Source of the DNA: Rhynchospora pubera
Lineage: Eukaryota; Streptophyta; Magnoliopsida; Poales; Cyperaceae
Length of the DNA stretch: 64,000 nt
Direction: 5' to 3'
Assembly (NCBI GenBank): GCA_028095005.1
Contig: CM051460.1
Location: forward strand, 186,170,742 to 186,234,741
The stretch's first letter is position 1. Each line of letters opens with the position of its first letter. Positions 54,849-64,000 of the stretch are shown here, one piece after another. A model generated the notes under the pieces. The model was given only the letters and a program-made list of their open reading frames with translations. It was not told where the DNA came from and did not search any database. The translations under genes and the position numbers were made by a program.

Positions 54849-54857
54849 CATTGTATA

Positions 54858-56424
54858 TATTGGTTTACACCATCTTAATGCTCCTCCTACTTTTGATCTT
54901 CGCACCTCTTTTATGAAATGAATCGTGTTGCTCCGGATAAAATGCAGAGTATCAGCACGTAGACTGCTGTTCGATTAGATAAAATACCGAGTTTTAGTGT
55001 TACGTGACAAGATAAGCACCTTTCACTTCAGTCGATATTTTCTGCTCATCTAGGTAATCTTTTAATTTTCTTCAAAAAAAAAAAAAAGGTAATCTAATGA
55101 GTGCATGTGCTTTTTGCTAGGTTGAACGTTACTTTCTTATCGGCGTAGAAGTGCTAATTAATTAACTTTTTAGGCGAAAATTGAGGGTGATGTGTCAAAC
55201 TAAAAAAGTGAATTGTAAGAAAACAGATCAAAATTCAGAGCCAATTCTTAATATGGAGCAAGTTTAGTGTTATACAGGAAAAAAAAATATAATAATCCCT
55301 TTAAAAATTTTGAACGCCATAAGAGTCATTCATTTTGCAATCCCATAGTTTCCCCTATGCACTAGAATCGTATTAAACGAATAAATACCTATGCTGGTAA
55401 ATAGTTTTATTATCACGAAAAATAAACGGTTCCAAACACAACGCTGTAATATCATACTCTTTAATATGGTCAGCAAACTGACAATTTTTTCATTAATAAA
55501 AAAAACAAAAGTTTACAAAAGTATAACAATAAAAGTTTAAAGGAATACCAGTATCAAAAACTGGTATAGCAGAACAAATGAAACGGTATAAACTCCTAAC
55601 AAACGTCTATACTTAATGTACCAGTAATAGGCCGGTACCAACTCATCCAAATTCAGTTCATAACCTACGAGTACCTATATGGTGCTGGTTAATTATTAAT
55701 ATATACAAATCATCGAGACCAAACATACAGGAGCCATTGGAGGTTGCGACAGAGAAGAACCAAGAGAAATTGTTAGGATTTGCAAAGACATAAATTTGCT
55801 AAAATAGGATATAGATCGTTAATAAAAATGCTATCCTCATTTTATTTTGATGACATCTAGAATTAAAAAAAAACAACAACAATGTGGGTAATTTGTGGAT
55901 ATATTTTAGTTCTTCGCTGTCATTAAAATGAAAATCAAAATAATATAATTTTTATGTGTCCTGACAAAATGCTCTAAAGTTACATATGTGTATCTGATTT
56001 TGACATTTTATTCCATTATTTTTCCTTACAAGTATGGTAATTTTGATATTATATCAAATAAATATCAAAATTCATTGTTTTTGATGGCATAAAACTATTA
56101 GATTAATAATGAATTAATGATATAAAACTAAAATTTAAATTTCCGATTAGCATAATATATATATTTATTTATTTATTTTGTAGCGCTATAAACCAATTAG
56201 CCATTTGGTAATAACATAGCTCGAATTTTGAAATTCAACATTGGCATAAGCCAAAATACCACTAAAATTCAGCCCTTCAATATTCATCGAAGCATAAATT
56301 CACGGTAAAAATACTCCCATCCGAAAAAGAAAGCTTTACAAATTGGAAGTTTGAGGAAAATATTGATGGAATCTGAACTGTAGATTTATTTTCCGAACTA
56401 CAATAGATTTGATAGCATCAGATC
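54858..56424. other. Intergenic DNA, no gene seen
   Basis: AT-rich with no supported frame. An oligo-A micro-insertion (about 55061-55086) is flanked by AGGTAATCT on both sides. Confidence 0.5.
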
Positions 56425-56435
56425 CCTTCTCTTTT

Positions 56436-56615
56436 GAAATGAAATCCAGTCCCGCGCGGGACCGTGCAGCGCAGGAATCAGAGCCGTCTGATTTAATTTC
56501 AATGGCAAAGGGAGCCCCGTGCATGTAACTAGATTGATAGGTCCGAACCGTTCATATCAGATCGGACGGTTCGTAGACTGCGCTGGACGGTCCCGCGCGG
56601 GAGCGGATGGGGATT
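56436..56615. mobile_element. GC-rich MITE with 11-bp flanking duplication
   Basis: The inverted arms contain TCCCGCGCGGGACCG(T)... CAGCGCAG on both sides (left near 56450, right near 56582). CCTTCTCTTTT is duplicated at 56425-56435 and 56616-56626. A 9-11-bp duplication fits a Mutator-type MITE. It is far more GC-rich than its surroundings. Confidence 0.75.
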
Positions 56616-56627
56616 CCTTCTCTTTTA

Positions 56628-56759
56628 GGCTCCGTTTGGATAGGTGTGGGAAGAAGGGAAGAAGGGAAGAAGTATTGGAAAGTGTGTAACTTTGTGAAGA
56701 GTTTGGATTGATTATAATTTTTTTTTCTTCTTCTTTCTTCCAACGATCCAAACGCACCC
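56628..56759 (+). mobile_element. MITE of the GGCTCCGTTTGGAT family, copy E
   Basis: GGCTCCGTTTGGATAGG to GATCCAAACGCACCC, 132 bp, A/T trinucleotides outside. It is inserted one base after the GC-rich MITE's flanking duplication. Closest to copy D. Confidence 0.7.
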
Positions 56760-59700
56760 ATAGAGATGATATAACTTTTTTTCCCCAAAACAATTCCTAT
56801 ATATATACAGTATTTATCGAGAACTAAATAAACTTTAAAAAAATATAATGATCTGTCTCGGAAGGTCGTAAAGCTAGCAGCAAAAATTGAATATTTGATT
56901 GCCTGCGGGCCATTTAACTGCCAAAAAAAAAATAATAATTCGAATATTTGATGTGGATTCATTGGCGGATAGGCCCGTTGTTGGGCTATCGGATAGTTTG
57001 GATCCGTAATTGTAATAACCCAGCTTCTTTTTTTTTGTTTTTTTTTACAACGTTTAGCACTGTAGCTTTTTTTTTTATAGCGTGTAATTTCCTAACTATC
57101 AAAATCAAATCATCAAATCAAAACATATATTATTTTATAGAAATGAATCCGAATCCGAAGATACTGTTGGCGAACAATACTTCGAACAATAATCGATCCT
57201 GTCCATTGATTCCTCTCTATGCACATTTGTTCGTCCGATCAGGTCTCCTCAGCTGTTCAATGCCCTCCTTCTAGAGTCTTCTAATCCTAGCAATAACGCC
57301 CTTCGCAAATTAAAAGACCTCAATCCTGGATGGAAGAATGAACAGTGCGCGCTAAAGTGATTGGAATGTCTAGTCATGTTCTGTGCGTTAATGCGTGAAC
57401 CGTTCCTGTGTTATCCTGCTCTGCTAGGTTTGTGGCCCATCTCTTGACCTATGTGCCATCCTTAATTATTATGGGCTGTATCATGTTTTTAAAAGGCCCT
57501 GCCTTAGGTTTGGGAGGCATTCTGCCTTTTAGGCTTGGTCTAGACTTTTTGCTTTTATTTTGTGGCCTTGGCCTCCTTTGATTGGCATGGGTGGTCGGCT
57601 GTTCTTATTATGGTTAGTTTGGTTTTTCACCACCAAATCCATTTGTCCATTTGTCCTGACGTGCCATTGTGCTTTGGGTTCCGATTTGGGCCACAGATTG
57701 CATGCTGCAATTCGTCGGATTGAGATCGTGTGCCCATTATTCAACATCATCTGCCGCGTCCGTGCATCCGCCTGCATCTGCTCGATTATTACTGTTTGTC
57801 CTTTGCTGTTAAATACGGCCTTTGTTCCTCCCCTGGTCATTCCTAGCTTTTTGATCCCTTCTTCCTCCCATTGTAAAGGGGGGTGGAAAACCTAGTGTGT
57901 TTCGTCTCCTGCCGCCGTGGCAATGCACCGGCGTCTTCTTTTAGTTCTTTCCTTATTAATTATTACCTTTATCGCCTTCCATATTTAGACATTTCTACCT
58001 ATGCATACTAGATGAGCTAATCCTATTTTTCCCCTGTTGCTTCGTAGGTTGCTGTATGGCTCTTCGTTCTGCACTTTTCCTCTCGACATTGTTGCGCCGT
58101 TGTTCGTTATGGTACTCGCTGTTTGGTTGGTCGGTCCTTCCGGCAGCCGTCCCTCCTTCGCTTGCTTGTCTTGTGATTTGTTCGCTTCATACTCAAAGGT
58201 GCTACATTTTTTGGGTTTTCGAAGCTTTTTCCCTTTTTGGCGTCTTCCCTCTTTTGTGGTTGTTTCTCAGTTATTTTTACTTGTTGTTTTCTTTCTCACT
58301 TTCTTTGTGGTTTTCTGGTCCTTTAGTGCCTTCGTAGCTTCTTAGGGGTCTGTTGTTTCCATTGTAGCAACTCCTTTTGTCCGTATATTCCATTGGTTTT
58401 GAATCGATTTTTTTTTCAGAGTTGTTGCTCCCTGCATGTGCTGAAGGGATCGTCCCCGATCCATGGTTGTGTGCTCTACATTCTAGAATGAGAATAAGGG
58501 GCTAATTCAGAATGTGCGAGATAAGTCAATAGGACATTTAAAATCAGCAAATCCACTAATATCTTAAATACATTACGTGTAAAAAAAAGGGCTTGGACAA
58601 TAGTTCTATGGGCGTTTTCCCCTATATTGGACGCAGGTACATTGGTTATTTGGTCCGAACAATTGTTGTGTTGAGCTTTTTTGGCCTTCGCAGTGTTAAT
58701 ACTTCACCAAAAAAAATGTATTTGCCTCCCAATGGACTTAATTGGTTATGCCCCTTGCCTCCTATTTTCATTGTTTGTCTGATTTGATTGGGAGAGGTAC
58801 TTGTTCGGTCTTCTTTTCAGTAGCAACTATATTGGGTGTCTTTCCAAACTTCCATATTTGTTTTGGACGATCGGATGCTGTTTCGGGGGGGTCGGTCTTG
58901 CCTCAGTTCGATCTGCAATGACAAATGTGTGGCCTATGTGGCTTATGCAACTTCTCTTCTTAATGTTTAGCTGTGTTTTGGTTAGATTTGTGAAAGACAT
59001 GTTCAGCACTTCAGTGTTCTTTTAGGCCAGTTTTAGCAGTTATTCTTGCCCATGCTGATGCACCTCACAGTATCAACTTCGAGTTGGTTTGCTGTTTAAA
59101 TTCGGCACATGTGAATGTAGCTATTATTACTGAACAAATATTGTACTCATCTGCACTTATAGGTTCATACTCTGGCCTGCTGCTCGCATGCAGATAATGG
59201 AATATTATGTAGTTTAGATTACTAATTGTCTCGATCATATTTCTTCATTTGCTCAGTTATGTAACTTTGTATGTATATCATATTTTTTTTCCCCAAAGAT
59301 TGTCAATCTATAATGGTGCACGCTGATTACAATCCCTATGGCAGAGATTGAGTTTTTGGAGATCAAGTTACGGTTTTCTTTTTGCTGCTCTTTCTAATGT
59401 TGCCTCACCTGAAGAAGTCCTTACCTGCTATTGTTAACAACTTACTGTGTGTTGTCTTCTTCAAATGTTGTTTGATACGTCCATATTTACAGTTGCTCTC
59501 CTGATTGGTGTCCTTTGCCTTTTACTAACTTCGTCGCAGACACATACCCTTGTCAATAAATTATTACGTCGGACTCTTTTTTTCTACCACATTTTGCTAT
59601 TGCTTTTCTCTCTTATCACTGTTTTTTTTCTATATAAATACCAAGCTATTTCATTCATAGCTGGCAAACTCGCCAAAGTTAAAGCTAACAATGTAACGGA

Positions 59701-60023
59701 ACAAGTTCCGAGATCATATGACTCATCACTAATTTTTCTTTTTTCCCTTCAACTTTTAGCGGATAACACCCACAAGAAATATTCGTTTAGGGCTCATTCC
59801 TGACTTCATAAAGCCATCAAACTAATGCTTGGGCTTCATTTTAGGCTTCCCTTTCTGCAATTACTTCCGTACTTATTTGGACTTGTACTAACTATGCAAT
59901 CTTCAATTGTGATGCATGTCTCACCGCACAATCCACCAAAGAACATCTGTAGGCCCGATAAACAACTGATATTTACAAAAAACATCCATTGCTGACGTGG
60001 CGTAGCCACATCCATGAAATCTA
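56760..60023. other. Long stretch without a recognisable gene
   Basis: Overlapping frames of ~100 codons on both strands at 57529-57895 and 58037-58345 have low-complexity or hydrophobic content and no motif I can name. The - strand text near 57550-57870 is Gln/Arg/Asn rich and could be decayed retroelement ORF1. No termini or A-tail were found to support this. Confidence 0.4.
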
Positions 60024-60462
60024 GTTTACCTTGCATGCATGAGAAATGCCAGACTGGTAAACTGAGTTCCTAGCAATTTCACAGAGGTCGCACGAACTCA
60101 ACTCCCACAACTGCAGTAGGAATTAAAAAAGATTAACATCCAGTATCCATGTAGCATCCAAATTTTAGTTTGTGTTTCTCCTTTCTTGATTTTTGGTATC
60201 AAACACATGAGAACATAGTTGAAATGCATCGAAAGATAAAAAGCAGAAAGTAAGGCTAAAAATCAGAGTTTTCTTTCACAATTGGGGTTCAAATCTCTTT
60301 ATTGAGAAAAATTAATTTAGGAAAAATTAGTTCATTGGAAGCTTAATTGTAACATCAAGGGGCAATTTGACTTCTAATTCAAGAGAGAGAAACAGTCATA
60401 TTGCAGCTGCTGTATTCTTCAACCAGGAGCTCTTTTGTCTAGTGAATTTGCAAGGGATCATT
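60024..60462 (-). pseudogene. Duplicated 3' fragment of AMP deaminase (exon 17, intron 16, part of exon 16)
   Basis: The segment parallels 39488-39923 of the intact gene over ~440 bp, including both splice junctions of intron 16, the whole of exon 17 and about 64 bp of exon 16. It shows scattered substitutions and small indels; one removes bases within exon 16. It ends abruptly at ~60462 where Ty3/gypsy-like sequence begins. It cannot encode an enzyme. It is the same strand sense as the parent, about 20 kb away. Confidence 0.88.
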
Positions 60463-61588
60463 GTTTGTTTGTTCTGATGTCTTTGGGGATGAACTAATGA
60501 CACTGTTTTGGATTTTGAATGGGCCTGATTGAATATTTTGATTGATTGTGTTTGAATGTGAAGAGTCAACTAATCTCATAGCGAGCAAATAAGTTTTAGG
60601 GTTGAAATGACGGTTTTGAAAATTTCTGCAACAGATTAAGAACTTGTAATTCTTTTGTTAATTTCTTTTCTCTTGGTTGAATTCATGAGACTTTGGAAAA
60701 TTGATAAATTGAATTTGATGAAACTGAATGAAAGCAAGAATTGTCACGAGAGTTGTTTTTCTAATCATTAGGTTGATTAATTTAATAAGGGTTTAATTGA
60801 ATTCGGTTTGATAGAGCCGACAAAGGGCGACCTTGAGATCATTCTTTCAACTCGAAAATCAAATTGATTGCAGGAAGTGAGATGCATGTTTGGATGATAA
60901 AACCATTGTTTTTAAATTTATTTTAAAGTCGAAGAAAAAAAAAAGGGAACTAAAGTGCGGTGCTCTGATGATGGCCATTGCAGGAAGCTATAGGTCTGTG
61001 TGGATAAAAAAATGGATCCATCTAAATTTTTGAGAAAAACCTCAAGTAAAAAGCACACTCATCTGGCCGACCTCTCCACCGCGGAAAACCTCCTTGCCCC
61101 CGGAAAAATGTGTAATTAACCCAAAAATATTTTCAAAAATTTTCGTGTGGTTTAAAATTTCCAAACATGTGCTTCATGACTCAGAATTGGTTTAGAATTA
61201 TTTGAGTTGAAGGGTTTCGATCCCATTTCTATTTGTCTTGAAATCGATTAAAGAACTTTGAAGAATTAATCGACTTAATGTTTAGGTAAATGACTCATGG
61301 ACAGTACACTGCGTTAAGTCTTAAGTCTGTTTCAATGTCGGTTGAATCTCTAAAAAGAAATTACTTTTGTTTGAAATCGATACTCCTTGTGTCGTATGCA
61401 TTCAATTAAGAGAAAAACTTTTGATTGTTGCATTCTTGTACTTGAGAAATTCCAGAAATTATCAAACGGGGCATTTCAACTTCGAAATCCACTTGCACAA
61501 AATGAGATGAAAAATATTCAATGGGAATTGATTCTGTTAAACTGTGCCTTTTGCTTGAGGACAAGCAAAGATTCAAGCATGGGGTGTT
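60463..61588 (+). mobile_element. 3' internal (non-coding) remnant of a Ty3/gypsy LTR retrotransposon
   Basis: No gag-pol. The final phrase TTGCTTGAGGACAAGCAAAG followed by AAGCATGGGGTG is the kind of sequence found directly before the 3' LTR in several plant Ty3/gypsy elements (polypurine-tract region). It runs straight into the LTR at ~61589. The left boundary is set by the AMP deaminase fragment. Confidence 0.55.
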
Positions 61589-63492
61589 TGATGAACATGA
61601 AAATGACATAGTATTTGTGTCCGGTTAAGCCTAATTATTTTCCTAACTTCTGTCCTTTTCACGTTCATTTTACATCATTTTTTTCATTTTGCACGAAAGA
61701 TAGAGATACTGCCGATTTGTTATTTTTACTCTATTTCAGGTTTGAGGATGCACCTGCATCTCCAGGTGCATCCTGGTGCAAATTAGGAACCAAAGATGTG
61801 TTGCATTTCCAGTCTAAAAGTGCACCCGCACCACAGGGTGCATCCTGATGCAGATTTGGAAATAGATCCAGCTTTTCACGTGACAGCTAGCTAAATCTCT
61901 CAAATTTCGCCCTTTATTCTTGTCTGGCTGAAAGAAGGAAAGTCCAGATCTCTCCCTTCTATGATTTATGGCAAGAAAATTAATTATTGAGGGGAGAAAA
62001 TGAGAAAATCAGCATAAAAGGCAGCCAAGAGTTGTTGTCCAGGAATATTCTCTCACCCTTCACAATTCCAGATATGTTTTTTCTTCCTCTCTCTCTCTCT
62101 GGTCGAATTTTGACGTAGGGCTTCGGCCCTGTTCTCTCTTAGGACAGCAGCCGCCTCTCTTATGGTGACAGTAAGGAGAAGGCGTGCACACTCGAGCCTA
62201 GGGATGAAAGCCAAGGAGATTGGTTGCATCCTTATCTTTTTCTCTCTTGTGATGCTTGTGTTCAAATTTGTTTTGTTTTATTTCTGTTTCATGAGTAGCT
62301 AAAATAATTTTAGGATTATGATGTAGCTCTTACTCTTGCTTGAATTAATGTAGCATTTATTTTAGTTATTATGGGTGGTTGTTGTTAATTCTGTCGATTG
62401 TGTTGTGCGATTTATTTGATCACTTGCACGCTTGTTATAAATTTGATTGAAATTATCATTGAGTAGTTAGACACAAAGGTATGGTTGATTTTCTTAACTT
62501 CCTAGCAATCCGCTTAGACTATTTGTTTATGGTCAAGTAGACAGATTCAAAGGGAGGTTAAGATAGACTATTACCAAACGGTCCGCTCGAGTTAATGGAT
62601 TTCTGATTTAGACAAGTAGACATGCACAAAAGTACTTATAAACCACTTATTAACATTATTCTTTTATTTCCATTGTATGTTTTTTTATCCAATTCTTGGC
62701 CGCTTGAGATTTGTTTGTAGGAAGTAGTATGAGTAGCCAGACACAAGGGTGTAGCTGATTTTTCTATTTTCCTAGCAATTCGCTTAAACTAGCAAGTTGT
62801 TAGTTTAGGTAGCTAGATTCAAGAGGGAATTAGGATAGATTATTACCAAACAGTCTGCTTGTTGTTAGTTTAGGTAGCTAGATTATTTTCCTAGCAGTTC
62901 GCTTAAACTAGCAAGTTGTTAGTTTAGGTAGCTAGATTCAAGAGGGAATTAGGATAGATTATTACCAAACAGTCTGCTTGTATTAATGGATTACAAACTT
63001 AAATCAAGTAGTTAGGCACAAAAGGATTGCATAAAGTACGTGTGATGAGACCCCCATAGTTCTAAGTAAATTGTTGCGTTAACTCAAGTAGAGTATAGTG
63101 GCGAAATCATAATCCTAACCAAAAATATATTTGTTTTTTGTTAAGAGTGCACTTGCATCGTAGACTGCATCTTATTTACCAGTAGCATCCTAGCATGCAT
63201 CCTTTCTGGAAATGTTCACCTGCATCCTTGGTCGCACTCAGTCCAGTGCGGCTGCATCTCATACTGCACTGGCATCTGCATTATTTACTTTTCTGTTTAC
63301 CCCTGTAGTTTAAATACCAAATCCGACTACTTGCCAGGTCTAGATTACCCAAAGTTGTTAGTCCGGTAATTCTAAACCGCCTCCCTGTGGGATCGACCCC
63401 TAAGTACTACGCAATAGGATAGTGCGTTTGCATTCTGACTGATTAGGGTTATGGTTTTTATTTAGCCTTGTGTACCCAAAAAACACACATCA
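61589..63492 (+). mobile_element. Ty3/gypsy LTR, about 1.9 kb
   Basis: It begins TGATGAACATG and ends CACACATCA, so TGATG/CATCA form the short terminal inverted repeat. A primer-binding site begins 4 bp after the end. The interior has a direct duplication of ~96 bp (62767-62862 and 62886-62981), short repeated GGTGCATCCTG(G/A)TGCA phrases, and a GTGGGATCGACCCC motif near the 3' end. The start may be 4 bp earlier (TGTTTGATG). Confidence 0.75.
62767..62981 (+). repeat. 96-bp direct duplication inside the LTR (period 119 bp)
   Basis: A block starting TTTTCCTAGCA(A/G)TTCGC and ending CAGTCTGCTTGT is present twice with a single visible difference. A third, diverged version lies upstream at about 62500-62590. 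Confidence 0.85.
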
Positions 63493-63496
63493 AGCT

Positions 63497-63514
63497 TGGC
63501 GCCGTTGCCGGGGA
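63497..63514 (+). other. tRNA-Asp-type primer-binding site
   Basis: TGGCGCCGTTGCCGGGGA is the primer-binding site used by many plant Ty3/gypsy elements and is complementary to the 3' end of tRNA-Asp. It fixes the preceding sequence as a 5' LTR and the following bases as internal region. Confidence 0.88.
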
Positions 63515-64000
63515 GGCAACAGAATATCGATACGAACCAACTTAAGTGAGGCTAGACCACCATTTTATTTTTTTGTTTATTTTTCTTTTTCTGTTTTTTT
63601 TTATTTTATTATTTCTAATTTCACCTTGCACCTGTTGGTGTTCATTTTTCAGGTTTCGAAGCCTAGTGCACCTGCACCCTCACAATTCAGGTGCACTTCA
63701 TCGCTGCATCTAACTATGGCACTGAACGACTATCATTGGGCAAGCAATAGGCACACAATGCGGGCTGCACAACCACTTGCATTCAGAAGATCCGAGATCA
63801 ATAGGCCTTTAGAGTTTGAGTTTGAGCAATAAAATTTCGATGGATATCAAAATTACTCATATTCTAGAGCTTACAATTTCGATATGTGGGATCATTTCAA
63901 TTCCTCACACCAAAATTATATGATGAGATAGATTATGGATATATGATGAACTTATGTGGTCCAATGTTCTTATGAACTCAGTCCTACCTAAATATTTTTC
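63515..64000 (+). mobile_element. 5' internal region of a Ty3/gypsy element, running off the window
   Basis: A T-rich leader followed by a short frame that begins MALNDYHWASN (about 63716) and ends at a stop at 63830. It could be a degenerate gag start. No further coding is visible before the window ends. Confidence 0.55.

Noticed and set aside
57529..57895. Possible LINE ORF1-like or gag-like protein on the - strand
   Set aside because: Gln/Arg/Asn-rich text with no RT, zinc knuckle, A-tail or target duplication nearby; not enough to call.
58037..58345. Hydrophobic + strand frames resembling a membrane protein
   Set aside because: Two overlapping frames are both open and T-rich; no start context, splice signals or family resemblance.
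1..64000. CRISPR arrays, bacterial operons, riboswitches or rho-independent terminators
   Set aside because: None seen; the intron-bearing genes and plant transposons show this is plant nuclear DNA.

Overview
The window looks like nuclear DNA of a dicot plant. It is AT-rich, has intron-rich genes with GT-AG junctions, and is packed with plant-type transposons (Mutator-like, hAT, Tourist-like, CACTA, SINE, Ty3/gypsy). A badnavirus/tungrovirus-like endogenous pararetrovirus sits near one end. The species cannot be fixed from sequence alone.

Two host genes are clear. On the + strand, 27773-32943 holds a six-exon TBL/ESKIMO1-type polysaccharide (probably xylan) O-acetyltransferase of about 637 aa. 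On the - strand, 45321-39085 holds a complete 19-exon AMP deaminase of about 840 aa. All inferred junctions join in frame in both genes. Pieces of the AMP deaminase 3' part recur just downstream (about 37.9-38.15 kb) and at 60024-60462.

The left 27 kb is mostly repeats. It contains a 1.67-kb near-palindromic foldback element with 9-bp target duplications (885-2558), several MITEs, a CACTA end and a broken Ty3 gag. It also contains a complete 5.8-kb Mutator-like element (9823-15601) with long terminal inverted repeats built of palindromic ~31-bp units and a perfect 9-bp target duplication. That element has no visible transposase. It carries a nine-exon plant mobile domain (PMD) gene, broken by one extra base in a poly-C tract, followed by two overlapping frames encoding a double C2H2-finger protein and a coiled-coil protein with 23-residue repeats.

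At 47320-54848 (- strand) lies a 7.5-kb pararetrovirus unit: an ORF2-like coiled-coil protein, an intact 1800-aa polyprotein (movement, coat, zinc knuckle, protease, RT, RNase H), and a downstream ORF with a splice acceptor just before its start. These are followed by a TATA box, a poly(A) signal and a tRNA-Met primer-binding site. Unusually, the unit is bounded by diverged inverted repeats and a perfect 9-bp direct repeat, as a Mutator element would be.

The right end (60463-64000) is Ty3/gypsy sequence. A 3' internal remnant, one ~1.9-kb LTR and a tRNA-Asp-type primer-binding site follow each other, so a single LTR serves two internal regions. Dispersed through the window are many MITEs and a recurrent class of tiny oligo(A)-tailed insertions with target duplications.
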